A stretch of DNA of 64,000 nucleotides from NCBI GenBank assembly GCA_964438735.1, contig CAYTLW010000001.1, positions 1 to 64,000 of the forward strand, read 5' to 3'. Made by a program: the position numbers and the translations under genes. How positions within the stretch are numbered: position 1 is the first letter of the stretch; each line of letters opens with the position of its first letter. This document shows, one piece after another, positions 1-9,922 of the stretch. This DNA is from CAYTLW01 sp964438735 (lineage in GTDB: Bacteria > Myxococcota_A > UBA9042). A model generated the notes under the pieces. That model made no database searches. It saw only the letters and a program-made list of their open reading frames with translations, and was not told the DNA's origin.

Positions 1-197
1 TTGACCCAACGAAAAACGCATCTAAGGGGACGAAATAGCCGCGGGGAAACGCGCTGCCAGGGCTGGCAATCGCCGGGCGGAATGCGCTATGTTCCCTTGA
101 CCAACACCGGGGCGCCGCCCGAACGCGCACCCGCGACGACGAGAGGGGTTGGGGAGCCCCTCGCCGCCGTGAACCTGCACTTATATCGCCCCGTTCT

Positions 198-225
198 CGA
201 GGCCCTGCCCGGCCTCGCTCAGGAG
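198..225 (+). promoter_or_regulatory. 5' leader hairpin plus Shine-Dalgarno of the giant lipoprotein gene
   Basis: A perfect 7-bp stem (CGAGGCC at 198-204 pairing with GGCCTCG at 211-217, 6-nt loop) ends three bases before the Shine-Dalgarno AGGAG (221-225), which sits 7 nt before the ATG at 233. A hairpin this close to the ribosome site could influence initiation; that is inference. No gene was recognised in bases 1-232. Confidence 0.4.
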
Positions 226-232
226 TGGATCC

Positions 233-3200
233 ATGAATCTGTTCAACCATGTCCAGCGCGCGCTGACGCCGCTGGCCGTGCTCGTCCTTGTCCTCGCCGC
301 GTCCGCTTGCGGCGACAACGTGCCGACCGGACAGACGCAGACCGGCGTCGACACCGGGACCACCGACGCCCAGACGAGCGATCAGATCCAATTCAACAAG
401 GACACGGTCGCGACCGACGCGGCGACTCAGCCGACCGATACCGGTCCGGGTGATGTGGCGGTGACGCCCGATACGGGGCCCACTCCCGTAGACACGACCG
501 AAGACGACGTCGCGGCCGACGTGGCCGTTGACGATATCGCAGCCGACGACGTGACCACCGAAGACGCGACGACCGATGGCGGTACGTCGGATGGGGCCTC
601 GGCCGATGCAGACGACGCCGCTGGCGGCAGCTGCGTGGGCAAGTGCGGCAAATTCGAGCAGGGGGCAGCCTGCCAGTGCGACTCACAGTGCAAGGGATTC
701 AGTGACTGCTGCAGCGACTACGAAGCCGTTTGCCTCGAGGGCGATGCCACAGTGATCGTGCCCGACGGCGGCGGTTCGGCCGATGGCGGTGCTTCCGACG
801 GTGGCGGTGCCTCCGACGGTGGCGGCAAAGCCGATGGCGGCGGCGCCAAGGACGGCGGCGCGTCCGATGGTGGCAGTCCAGCAGACGGTGGCGGCAAGGC
901 CGATGGCGGCGGCAAAGCCGATGCAGGCGCGCCCGATGGCGGCGGCAAGGCCGATGGCGGCGCCACCGACACCTCGCTGCCGCCGGAGCTCTCCTGCGAC
1001 GGAAAATGCGGCAAGTACGACAACAAGGCCAAGTGCCAGTGCGACTCCGCCTGTGCCGGCTTCGGCGACTGCTGCAAGGACTTCGAGGCGGTCTGCAAGT
1101 GCGAGGTCGACAAGGACTGCGACGACAAGGATGACTGCACCAAGAACACCTGCAAGAGCGGAGTCTGCGCTTCGGACGCGACCATCCCGGCCAAGTGCAA
1201 TGATGGCAATCCCTGCACCACCGATGGCTGCGTGTCCGGCAAGGGCTGCACCCACGCGCCGCTGAATATCGTCGCCTGCGACGACGGCGACGCCTGCACC
1301 GACGCCGACCACTGCACCAATGGCAAGTGCGGCGGCGCGCCCACCAAGTGCGACGACGCCAATCCGTGCACCGACGACAGCTGCGACAAAAAGGCGGGCT
1401 GTCTCGCCAAGGCCAACACCAAATCCTGCGGCGACGCCAAGAACAAGTGCACCGGCGGCGCGACCTGCAAAGCGGGCAAATGCGAGCCCAACAAGCCGGT
1501 GATCTGCAACGACAACAAGCCGTGCACCATCGACAAATGCGACAAGGCCACAGGCAAGTGCAGCTACGTGCCCACGCCAGATGGCGGCCCCTGCGATGAC
1601 GGCGACAAGTGCACCGACAAGGACACCTGCAAAGCTGGCAAGTGCCTGGCTGGTGGACCCACCAAGTGCGATGACGGCGATGCGTGCACGGCCGACAGCT
1701 GCGACAAGGCCAAGGGCTGCATGCACGCCGCTGCCAAGTGCGACGATGGCAACGCCTGCACCGCCAACAGCTGCAACAAGGCCACCGGCAAGTGCGTCTA
1801 CACCGCCAAGGATTGCAGCGACAACAAGCCCTGCACCGCCGACAGCTGTGACAAGGCCACCGGCAAATGCGGCCACAAGGCCCTGGCCGACGGCGCCCCC
1901 TGCAACGACGGCAACGCCTGCACCAAGCCAGACTCGTGCAAGGGCGGCGCCTGCGGCGGCCCGCTGAACGCCTGCGACGACGGCAATCCCTGCACCACGG
2001 ACACCTGCCAGCCCGCCAGCGGCTCGTGCGTCAACACGCCCGCCAAGGATGGCAGCAAGTGCAGCGACGGCAACGCCTGCACGCTGGTCGACCTCTGCGA
2101 GAAGGCCAAGTGCGTCGCCGGCAAGGATGTCTGCGCGCCGAAGTCGGTCTACAAGACCAGCTTCCCCTGCGGCGAGACCAAGGGCTGGGTCGCCAACCCC
2201 GCCAACAAGGAGCCGGCGGTGGGCTGGCACATCGACGGCACCAAGAGCCCGCCGGGCGCCAAGTCCCCGAAGTGCTCGCTCAACTTCAACAACGGCAAGG
2301 ACTTCGCCGACAGCTCCAAGCAGGTCAAGGGCACCGCGACAGGACCCAAGGTGGCCCTCAAGGGCGCCGACCACGCCAAGCTGACGCTGTGGACCTGGCA
2401 GGACATCGAGACCAGCGCCACCTACGACCAGCGCTGGGTGGACGTGTCGGACGACGGCTTCGTCAAGAACGTGCAGTCCTTCCGCCTGTCGGACGTCGTC
2501 GGTCTGAAGAAGTGGGCCCAGGTCGAGCTTTCACTGGCCAGCTGGCTGGGCAAGACGGTGCAGTTCCGCTTCCGCTTCGACTCCTACGACGGCATCAACA
2601 ACACCGGCGCCGGCTGGTATGTCGATGACCTCGAGGTGATCGTCTCGGCCAAGCCGGGCAGTTGCGCCGGCATCTGCGGCAAGTCCACACCGGGCGCCAA
2701 CTGCCAGTGTGACGCCAAGTGCAAAGCCGCCGGCAACTGCTGCCCCGACTACGGCAAGCTCTGCACCGGCTGCAAGTCGAACCAGGACTGCAGCGATGGC
2801 AACGTCTGCACCACCGACAAGTGTGACCTCAAGACGGGCACCTGCACCGCAGCTCCCGGTCCCGATGGCGTCAAGTGCAGCGACGGCAAGGTGTGCACGC
2901 TCATGGACGTCTGCAAGGGCGGCGCCTGTGTCGGCGTGGCCAACACCTGCGATGACAAGAACGTGTGCACAGCTGATTTCTGCGACGTCGCCAAGGGCTG
3001 CCAGCACGCTCCGACCGCCGCGGGCAAGGTCTGCAACGACGGCAGCGCCTGCACCGACAAGGACGTCTGCGACAAGGGTGGCAAGTGCGTCGGCACAGCC
3101 AAGAAGTGCGACGACGGCAACGCCTGCACGGACGACAACTGCGACGCCAAGACCGGCAAGTGCGGCGCCACGCCCAAGAAGGAGGGCTCGGGCTGCTCTG

Positions 3201-6200
3201 ACGGCAACACCTGCACCACCAAGGACCTCTGCAAGGCCGGCAAGTGCACCGGCGCGGCGGTCAAGGACGGCGCTTTCTGCTCCGACGGCAAGGGCTGCAC
3301 CACTGCCGATACCTGCAAAGCCGGCAAGTGCGTCGGCGGTCCGGCCAAGAAGTGCGATGACGCCAACTCGTGCACCACCGACAGCTGCGATGCCAAGACC
3401 GGCAACTGCGTCAACAAGGCGGTCAAGGATGGCGCGGCCTGCAGCGACGGCAGCGCCTGCACCCAGGCGGACACCTGCAAGGCTGGCAAGTGCGTCGCCG
3501 GCAAGGATGGCTGCACCTGGAAGACGGCCTACAAGACCGCTTTCAACTGCGGCAGCACCGGCGGCTGGGCGTTCAACCCAGCCAACAAGGAGCCGGCCGT
3601 GGGCTGGCACGTCGATGGCACCGCCAATCCGCCGGGCTACAAGTCGGCCAAGTGCTCGCTGAACTTCAACAACGGCAAGGACTTCGCCATCACCGACAAG
3701 AAGTCCGAAGGCACCGCCACCAGCCCCTTGATCACGCTGGGCAAGGGCGACCAGGCCGAGTTGACCTTCTGGACGTGGCAGGACATCGAGTCCTCGGTGA
3801 CCTACGACAAGCGCTGGCTGGACATCTCCGACGACAACTTCGGCAAGAGCGTTCAGTCCATTCGCCTGGACGACAAGGTAGGCCTCAAGGCGTGGGCGAA
3901 GCTGACCATCCCGCTCAACAACTGGCTGGGCAAGAAGATCCGGCTGCGGCTGCGCTTCGACAGCCACGACGCCATCAGCAACACCGGCGCCGGCTGGTTC
4001 GTCGATGACCTCGAGCTGCGAACCGGCGCCCTGCCCGGCTCCTGCGCCGGTCTGTGCGGCAAGTTTGTCAGCGGCAACAGCTGTCAGTGCGACAGCCAGT
4101 GCACGACCTTCAAGGACTGCTGCGGCGACTACGCCAAGCTGTGCACCGGCTGCAAGGCCGACAAGGACTGCAAGGGCGGGCTGTGTACCGTCGGCAAGTG
4201 CGACGTCAAGACGGGCAAGTGCTCGGTGGCCAACGCCCCCGATGGCGGCGCCTGCGATGACGGCAGCGTCTGCACCGATAAGACCGCATGCAAGACGGGC
4301 AAGTGCGTCGGCGCGGCCAAGAATTGCGATGACAAGAACGTCTGCACCACGGACTTCTGCGACAAGGCCAAGGGCTGCCAGCACAACCCCGTCGCCGCCT
4401 CGCTACCGTGCGACGACGGCAAGTTGTGCACCACCGGTGACGTCTGCAAGTCAGGCGCCTGCGCGGGCACGACGAAGTCCTGCAACGACAACAACCTCTG
4501 CACCACCGACTCGTGCGATACCAAGAGCGGCCTGTGCGCCAACGTGGCCAAGAAGGACGGCACCATCTGCAGCGACGGCAAGCTGTGCACGATCAGCGAC
4601 GCGTGCAAGGCCGGCGTCTGCACGGGCGGTAAGCCCAAGTGCGACGATGGCAACCCGTGCACCTCCGATGCCTGCGACCCCACCAACGGCAAGTGCGTGA
4701 GCAAGAACCTGCCGCTGGGCGCCAAGTGCGATGACGGCGACAAGTGCACTGCCGGTGAGCAGTGCAACGCCGGCAAGTGCAGCGGCGGCGTCGACGCGTG
4801 CACCTACACGACCGTATTCAGCGATCCCTTCGCCTGCGGAGCGACGCCGAAGTGGGCTTTCGTACCGGCCAACAAGGAACCGGCCACCGGCTGGCATATC
4901 GACGCCACGGCCAACCCGCCGGGCTACAAGTCGGCCAAGTGCTCGCTGAACGTCAACAACGGCAAGACTTATGAGAACGCCGGTAAGGCCTTCAAGGGCA
5001 GCGCCACCTCGGTGCCGATCAAGCTGCCCACCGGCTCCACCAAGCTGCAGTTGAAGTTCTGGTCCTTCCAAGACGTGGAGACCAGCAACAGCTACGACCG
5101 ACGTTACGTCGAACTGTCCGTTGACGGCTTCAAGACGGTCGCCTGGTCCCAGCAGTTGACCAATGGCACGGCCACGGCCAAGAAGTGGCTCTCGCTGAGC
5201 TACGACCTGCTGAAGTGGGCTGGCAAGACGGTCAGCCTGCGTGTGCGCCTCGATACGGTCGACGCGGTCAACAACAAGACCGCAGGCTGGTTCGTCGATG
5301 ACGTGGTGGTGCAGGCCGGCAAGCTCCTCGGCGGGCCGAAGTCCTGCATCGGCCGCTGCGGCAAGTACGACAGCAAGGCCCTGTGCCAGTGCGACAGCCA
5401 GTGCACCTCGTTCAAGGATTGCTGCGCCGACTACGGCAAGATCTGCGCGCCGCCGCCGGTCAAATGCACCTCGGATAAGTCGTGTGACGACAACAACGGG
5501 TGCACCGCCGACAAGTGCGACCTGAAGACCGGCAAGTGCAGCCACGTGGCGGCCAAGGACGCCACCCCGTGCAGCGATGGCAACGCCTGCACCGTCAAGG
5601 ACACCTGCAAGAAGGGCAAGTGCGCCGCCGGCGCGCCAAAGGCCTGCAACGACAACAAGCCCTGCACCACCGACGCTTGCAGCCCGACCACCGGCCTGTG
5701 CAAGTACACCGCCAAGAAAAACGGCGACCTGTGCAGCGATGGCGACAAGTGCACCAGCGGCGACGCCTGCACCGCCGGCAAGTGCGTCGGCAAGGCCAAG
5801 TGCGACGACAACAAGCCCTGCACCACCGACAGCTGTTCGGCCAGCACCGGCGCCTGCAAGCACACCAACCTGCCGCTGGGCAGCAAGTGCGATGATGGCG
5901 ATGCCTGCACCTCGGGCGACCAGTGCAACACCGGCGTCTGCAAGGCGGGCACGGATGTCTGCACCTACAAGGACTTCTGGAAGGACGCCATCGACTGCGG
6001 CAGCGAGTCCAAGTGGGTCTTCAACCCAGCCAACAAGGAGCCGGCGGTCGGCTGGCATATCGACGGCACGCCCAACCCGCCCGGCTACAAGTCGGCCAAG
6101 TGCTCGCTGAACGTCAACGACGGCAAGGACTACGACAACACCAAGAAGGTCGTCGCCGACGCCACGACGCTGCCCATCAAGCTGCCGACCGGTACCAAGG

Positions 6201-9200
6201 TCGAGCTGCAGTTGTGGTCCTACCAGGACCTGGAGAACGGCACCAAGTACGACCAGCGGCACGTGCAGGTATCCGCCGACGGCTTCCAGACCGTGGCGAA
6301 GTCCTGGCAGCTGGCCAACTCCACCGCCAACAAGAAGAAGTGGGAGCAGCTGAGCTTCAACCTGACCGCCTGGGCCGGCAAGACCGTGCACATGCGGCTG
6401 CACTTCGACACCTTCGACGGGGTCAACAACAAGACCACCGGCTGGTTCGTCGACGACGCCAGCATCCGCGTCGGCACGCCCAAGGCCTCGCCCCTGTCCT
6501 GCGTGGGTCGCTGCGGCAAGTACCAGGGCGGCGCCAAGTGCCAGTGCGACAGCGGTTGCGTCAACTTCAAGGACTGCTGCGCCGACTACGTCAAGGTGTG
6601 CGCCCCGCCGCCGCCGAAGTGCACCTCCAACGCCGCTTGCAACGACAACAACAGCTGCACCACCGACACCTGCGACAAGGCCACCGGCAAGTGCAAGAAC
6701 GCCCCCGCCAAGGATGGCGTGGTCTGCAATGACGGCAACGTCTGCACCTCGGGCGATGCCTGCAAGGCGGGCAAGTGCGTGCCCAAGACCACCAAGCCCT
6801 GCAGCGACAACAACGCGTGCACCGACGACAGCTGCGATGCGTCCAATGGCAAGTGCGTCTACAAGGCGAAGAAGGATGGCGCCTCATGTGCAGATGGCGA
6901 TCCCTGCACCGTGAGCGATACGTGCAAGGCGGGCAAGTGCGCCGCCGGCAAGCCGAAGTGCGATGACAAGAGCCCCTGCACGGTCGACAAGTGCGACGCC
7001 AAGACCGGCAAGTGCAGCTACACCGCCGGCAACGACGGGGCCAACTGCACCGACGGCAGCCTGTGCACCACCTCGGATAAATGTGCCAAGGGCAAGTGCG
7101 TCGGCACCGCCAAGACCTGCGACGACAAGGATCCCTGCACGGTCGACAGCTGCGAGGCCAAGACGGGCAAATGCCTGGCCAAGGCGGCGCCAGACGGGGG
7201 CAAGTGCGAAGATGGCAGCCCGTGCACCTATGCCGACATCTGCAAGGCGGGCAAGTGCACCGCTGGCGTCGACAAGTGCACCTACAAGGAAGTCTTCAAG
7301 GACGCCTTCGACTGCGGTGCCAAGCCGAAGTGGACCCTGGTACCGGCCAACAAGGAGCCCGCGGTGGGCTGGCACATCGACGCCACGCCGAATCCGCCCG
7401 GCTACAAGTCGGCCAAGTGCTCGCTGAACGTCAACAACGGCAAGAACTACAGCGACGGCAAGAAGGTCCTGGCCAGCGCCACCTCGATCGCCGTGACCCT
7501 GCCGACGGGCGCCTTCATCCCACTGACCTTCTGGTCCTGGCAGGAGCTGGAGACCAGCGCCACCTACGACGCGCGCTGGCTCGAGCTGTCCGCCGACGGG
7601 TTCAAGACCGTGGCCAAGAAGTGGCGCCTGGCCAACACCGCCAACAACAAGGCCAAGTGGGAGATGCTGACCTACGACCTGGCGGCCTGGGCCGGCAAGA
7701 AGGTGCAAATCCGCTTCCGCCTGGACACCATCGACTCCGTCAGCAACACCACGCGCGGCTGGTTTGTCGATGATGTCGGCGTGAAGGTCGGCCAGCTGCT
7801 CGCTTCACCGCTGTCCTGCGTCGGTCGCTGCGGCAAGTACCAGGGCGGCGCCAAGTGCCAGTGCGACAGCGGCTGCGTCAACTTCAAGGACTGCTGCACC
7901 GACTACCAGCTGGTCTGCGCTGGCGGTTGCACCACCCACAAGGCCTGTGACGACGGCAACAGCTGCACCGTGGACACCTGCACCGTCGCTACCGGCAAAT
8001 GCAGCAACGTGGCGGCCAAGGATGGCGCCGCATGTGACGACGGCAGCAAGTGCACCACCAAGGACACCTGCAAGGCCGGCAAGTGCGCCGCTGGCACCGC
8101 CAAGGTGTGCAACGACAGCAAGACCTGCACCACCGATGCCTGCGATGCAAAGACCGGGTTGTGCACGTTCAAGCCGGCAACCGATGGCAAGTTCTGCACC
8201 GACGGCGTCTACTGCACCACCTCCGATAAGTGCAAAACCGGCAAGTGCGTGGGTACGCCCAGGAAGAACGGCTCGGCCTGCTCTGACGGCGAATCCTGCA
8301 CGAGCGCGGATACCTGCCAGTCGGGCAAGTGCACCGCCGGCAAACCCAAAGCCGACGGATCGGCCTGCTCGGACGGCAACTACTGCACCACTTCCGACAA
8401 GTGCAAGGCCGGCAAGTGCGCCGCTGGCACCGCGACCAACGAGGGCAAGGCCTGCAATGACAGCAAGGTCTGCACGCTGAATACCACCTGCGCCAAGGGA
8501 GTCTGCGCCGGCGGCACGGGCAAGTGCGACGACAAGAACAGTTGCACCGTCGACAGCTGCGACGCCAAGAGCGGCAAGTGCACCAACACGGCGCTCAAGG
8601 ACGGCACCACCTGCGACGATGGCTCGCCGTGCACCTTCCAGGACAAGTGCAAAGCGGCCAAGTGCGCCGGCACCCAGGTGTGCACGTGGAAGACCCTGTT
8701 CACGGACTCGGTGCCCTGCACGCCGACCAAGAAGTGGACATTCTCGCCTGCCAACAAGGAGCCGGCCATCGGCTGGCATGCCGACGCCACCCCGGCAGCT
8801 CCGGTGGCCCACTCGGCCAAGTGCAGCCTGAACTTCAACGGCGGCAAGAACTACAGCAACGGCAAGAAGGTCACCGGCACGGCGACCAGCAGCAAGTGGT
8901 CGGTGCCCGCGGGCGCCTTCCAGACGACGCTGTCGCTGTGGTCCTATCACGGCGTCGAGAAGAGCAATACGTACGACAAGCGCACGATGCTGCTGTCGTC
9001 GACGGCCTTCAAGACGTCTTCCAAGGTGAGCTTCGACAACGTCAACGATCCCAAGGCCTGGCAGCAGCGTTCCTGGAATATCACCGGCTGGAAGGGCAAG
9101 ACCATGCAGATGCAGTTGGGCTTCGACAGCGTCGACGGCATCAGCAACACCGGCCCGGGCTGGTTCGTCGATGACGTGCTGGTGCGCACCGCCACCCTGC

Positions 9201-9322
9201 CCAAGGCGTGGTCCTGTGCGGGTCGCTGCGGCAAGTATGACGGCGCGGCCAAGTGCCAGTGCGACAGCCAGTGCAAGAGCTTCAACGACTGCTGCACCGA
9301 CCTGTCGATGGTCTGCAAGTAG
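233..9322 (+). CDS. Giant Cys-rich mosaic surface lipoprotein (somatomedin-B-like, Cys-repeat and beta-sandwich domains)
   Basis: This 3029-aa protein starts with a lipoprotein signal peptide (hydrophobic stretch ending ASAC), so it should be anchored in the outer membrane or exposed at the surface. An acidic T/D-rich linker and a Gly/Ala/Asp low-complexity stretch (about residues 171-247) follow. Eight somatomedin-B-like modules (CxGxCGK, CQCD, DCC.DY...C) start near nt 632, 993, 2658, 4036, 5341, 6490, 7810 and 9210. Six beta-sandwich domains of about 170 aa begin near nt 2140, 3515, 4805, 5960, 7285 and 8690. Each contains the signature PANKEPAVGWHIDGT and ends in GWFVDD, resembling MAM or immune-inhibitor-A C-terminal modules. 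Between them lie blocks of CDDGNxCTxDxCD repeats. The order Cys-block, sandwich, SMB recurs six times, so the gene grew by internal duplication. AGGAG at 221 fixes the start. The exact role is unknown; adhesion or matrix formation is a guess. Confidence 0.9.
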   Translation: MNLFNHVQRALTPLAVLVLVLAASACGDNVPTGQTQTGVDTGTTDAQTSDQIQFNKDTVATDAATQPTDTGPGDVAVTPDTGPTPVDTTEDDVAADVAVDDIAADDVTTEDATTDGGTSDGASADADDAAGGSCVGKCGKFEQGAACQCDSQCKGFSDCCSDYEAVCLEGDATVIVPDGGGSADGGASDGGGASDGGGKADGGGAKDGGASDGGSPADGGGKADGGGKADAGAPDGGGKADGGATDTSLPPELSCDGKCGKYDNKAKCQCDSACAGFGDCCKDFEAVCKCEVDKDCDDKDDCTKNTCKSGVCASDATIPAKCNDGNPCTTDGCVSGKGCTHAPLNIVACDDGDACTDADHCTNGKCGGAPTKCDDANPCTDDSCDKKAGCLAKANTKSCGDAKNKCTGGATCKAGKCEPNKPVICNDNKPCTIDKCDKATGKCSYVPTPDGGPCDDGDKCTDKDTCKAGKCLAGGPTKCDDGDACTADSCDKAKGCMHAAAKCDDGNACTANSCNKATGKCVYTAKDCSDNKPCTADSCDKATGKCGHKALADGAPCNDGNACTKPDSCKGGACGGPLNACDDGNPCTTDTCQPASGSCVNTPAKDGSKCSDGNACTLVDLCEKAKCVAGKDVCAPKSVYKTSFPCGETKGWVANPANKEPAVGWHIDGTKSPPGAKSPKCSLNFNNGKDFADSSKQVKGTATGPKVALKGADHAKLTLWTWQDIETSATYDQRWVDVSDDGFVKNVQSFRLSDVVGLKKWAQVELSLASWLGKTVQFRFRFDSYDGINNTGAGWYVDDLEVIVSAKPGSCAGICGKSTPGANCQCDAKCKAAGNCCPDYGKLCTGCKSNQDCSDGNVCTTDKCDLKTGTCTAAPGPDGVKCSDGKVCTLMDVCKGGACVGVANTCDDKNVCTADFCDVAKGCQHAPTAAGKVCNDGSACTDKDVCDKGGKCVGTAKKCDDGNACTDDNCDAKTGKCGATPKKEGSGCSDGNTCTTKDLCKAGKCTGAAVKDGAFCSDGKGCTTADTCKAGKCVGGPAKKCDDANSCTTDSCDAKTGNCVNKAVKDGAACSDGSACTQADTCKAGKCVAGKDGCTWKTAYKTAFNCGSTGGWAFNPANKEPAVGWHVDGTANPPGYKSAKCSLNFNNGKDFAITDKKSEGTATSPLITLGKGDQAELTFWTWQDIESSVTYDKRWLDISDDNFGKSVQSIRLDDKVGLKAWAKLTIPLNNWLGKKIRLRLRFDSHDAISNTGAGWFVDDLELRTGALPGSCAGLCGKFVSGNSCQCDSQCTTFKDCCGDYAKLCTGCKADKDCKGGLCTVGKCDVKTGKCSVANAPDGGACDDGSVCTDKTACKTGKCVGAAKNCDDKNVCTTDFCDKAKGCQHNPVAASLPCDDGKLCTTGDVCKSGACAGTTKSCNDNNLCTTDSCDTKSGLCANVAKKDGTICSDGKLCTISDACKAGVCTGGKPKCDDGNPCTSDACDPTNGKCVSKNLPLGAKCDDGDKCTAGEQCNAGKCSGGVDACTYTTVFSDPFACGATPKWAFVPANKEPATGWHIDATANPPGYKSAKCSLNVNNGKTYENAGKAFKGSATSVPIKLPTGSTKLQLKFWSFQDVETSNSYDRRYVELSVDGFKTVAWSQQLTNGTATAKKWLSLSYDLLKWAGKTVSLRVRLDTVDAVNNKTAGWFVDDVVVQAGKLLGGPKSCIGRCGKYDSKALCQCDSQCTSFKDCCADYGKICAPPPVKCTSDKSCDDNNGCTADKCDLKTGKCSHVAAKDATPCSDGNACTVKDTCKKGKCAAGAPKACNDNKPCTTDACSPTTGLCKYTAKKNGDLCSDGDKCTSGDACTAGKCVGKAKCDDNKPCTTDSCSASTGACKHTNLPLGSKCDDGDACTSGDQCNTGVCKAGTDVCTYKDFWKDAIDCGSESKWVFNPANKEPAVGWHIDGTPNPPGYKSAKCSLNVNDGKDYDNTKKVVADATTLPIKLPTGTKVELQLWSYQDLENGTKYDQRHVQVSADGFQTVAKSWQLANSTANKKKWEQLSFNLTAWAGKTVHMRLHFDTFDGVNNKTTGWFVDDASIRVGTPKASPLSCVGRCGKYQGGAKCQCDSGCVNFKDCCADYVKVCAPPPPKCTSNAACNDNNSCTTDTCDKATGKCKNAPAKDGVVCNDGNVCTSGDACKAGKCVPKTTKPCSDNNACTDDSCDASNGKCVYKAKKDGASCADGDPCTVSDTCKAGKCAAGKPKCDDKSPCTVDKCDAKTGKCSYTAGNDGANCTDGSLCTTSDKCAKGKCVGTAKTCDDKDPCTVDSCEAKTGKCLAKAAPDGGKCEDGSPCTYADICKAGKCTAGVDKCTYKEVFKDAFDCGAKPKWTLVPANKEPAVGWHIDATPNPPGYKSAKCSLNVNNGKNYSDGKKVLASATSIAVTLPTGAFIPLTFWSWQELETSATYDARWLELSADGFKTVAKKWRLANTANNKAKWEMLTYDLAAWAGKKVQIRFRLDTIDSVSNTTRGWFVDDVGVKVGQLLASPLSCVGRCGKYQGGAKCQCDSGCVNFKDCCTDYQLVCAGGCTTHKACDDGNSCTVDTCTVATGKCSNVAAKDGAACDDGSKCTTKDTCKAGKCAAGTAKVCNDSKTCTTDACDAKTGLCTFKPATDGKFCTDGVYCTTSDKCKTGKCVGTPRKNGSACSDGESCTSADTCQSGKCTAGKPKADGSACSDGNYCTTSDKCKAGKCAAGTATNEGKACNDSKVCTLNTTCAKGVCAGGTGKCDDKNSCTVDSCDAKSGKCTNTALKDGTTCDDGSPCTFQDKCKAAKCAGTQVCTWKTLFTDSVPCTPTKKWTFSPANKEPAIGWHADATPAAPVAHSAKCSLNFNGGKNYSNGKKVTGTATSSKWSVPAGAFQTTLSLWSYHGVEKSNTYDKRTMLLSSTAFKTSSKVSFDNVNDPKAWQQRSWNITGWKGKTMQMQLGFDSVDGISNTGPGWFVDDVLVRTATLPKAWSCAGRCGKYDGAAKCQCDSQCKSFNDCCTDLSMVCK

Positions 9323-9325
9323 GCG

Positions 9326-9344
9326 ACCGGCGATTGTAGCCGGT
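9326..9344 (+). terminator. Hairpin directly after the giant lipoprotein gene
   Basis: ACCGGC (9326-9331) pairs with GCCGGT (9339-9344) around a 7-nt loop, starting 4 nt after the TAG stop. There is no T-tract, so this is at best a weak or factor-assisted terminator. Confidence 0.35.
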
Positions 9345-9437
9345 TGCACGGACTGTAAGTACTTTTCCAGTTTCCCGGACATGGGAGGTGGCATGTCCCG
9401 GAGCGCTGGAGGATCCTGTTGCGCCAGCCCGCGGGAG

Positions 9438-9519
9438 GAGCCGCGAAGCGGCGTCAGTTTCTAGCCTGGGGCGCAAGCCCCAGGTCAGGCAGTCTCAACA
9501 TCTTGAGCCGCGAGGCGGC
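9438..9519 (+). repeat. REP/MITE-like palindromic element, copy A
   Basis: The unit is GAGCCGCGAAGCGGC (9438-9452), then CCTGGGGCGCAAGCCCCAGG (9465-9484, an 8-bp stem with a GCAA tetraloop), then GAGCCGCGAGGCGGC (9505-9519). A closely matching copy lies in opposite orientation at 9703-9786. Together they occupy most of the 600-bp convergent gap 9323-9922, in which no gene was recognised. The composition and position fit a REP/BIME or non-autonomous element spread by a transposase located elsewhere. Confidence 0.65.
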
Positions 9520-9702
9520 GACAGGACGCCGGAACCGCGTGCAAACCTCTGCACTCCGTCGGTTGGGCCTCGGGTCGAGTGAATCTCATCCAGCCCGCCA
9601 AGGCGAGCACGTCGGTTGCCAGGACCGTGGCCACAATCAAGGCCAACGGCTCCAAGCGCGGCAATCATGGCGACGGGCCCTCTTGGACTGAAGGGTCCTG
9701 CC

Positions 9703-9786
9703 GCCGCTTCGCCGCTCCGCATGAGGTGACGTCCTCAATCCTGGGGCTTACGCCCCAGGCTAGAGAATACCGCCGCTTCGCGGCTC
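9703..9786 (-). repeat. REP/MITE-like palindromic element, copy B (inverted)
   Basis: Read on the minus strand this copy gives GAGCCGCGAAGCGGC (9786-9772), then CTAGCCTGGGGCGTAAGCCC and CAGG (core 9759-9740), then a degenerate third motif (9717-9703, one mismatch to the GAGCCGC-type motif). Copies A and B share TAGCCTGGGGCG but differ in the tetraloop (GCAA against GTAA) and in spacer sequence, so they are diverged copies and not a recent duplication. Confidence 0.65.
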
Positions 9787-9902
9787 ATCGGGCCACCGCC
9801 GCGGTCAACCGCCGCCGCGTCCCGACGCATCGGACGTGCGCCCAGGACCACGCTGGACGGTTCGTCTGAGAGCGGCGCTGCACTTGGGTGCCAAACCAGG
9901 GA

Positions 9903-9919
9903 AGCGCCTCGGTGGCGCT
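9903..9919 (-). terminator. Hairpin downstream of the MopE-repeat lipoprotein gene
   Basis: On the minus strand, 3 nt after the TAG stop, AGCGCC (9919-9914) pairs with GGCGCT (9908-9903) across a 5-nt loop and is followed by TCCCTGGTTT. It is a plausible terminator, although the T-run is short. Confidence 0.4.
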
Positions 9920-9922
9920 GAG

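Noticed and set aside
1..453. TTG-initiated 150-aa frame at the left edge
   Set aside because: Overlaps the signal peptide of the giant lipoprotein in another frame, Arg-rich composition, no motif.
683..9394. Long minus-strand open frames opposite the giant Cys-rich gene (for example 683-2374, 2531-4384, 4451-6403, 7805-9394)
   Set aside because: They arise from the biased GC-rich, repeat-rich codons of the plus-strand gene. Their translations are Ala/Gly/Val-rich without domains or ribosome sites.
9520..9702. Possible gene remnant between the two REP-like elements (a short hydrophobic minus-strand translation)
   Set aside because: Too short, no start signal, no recognisable family.
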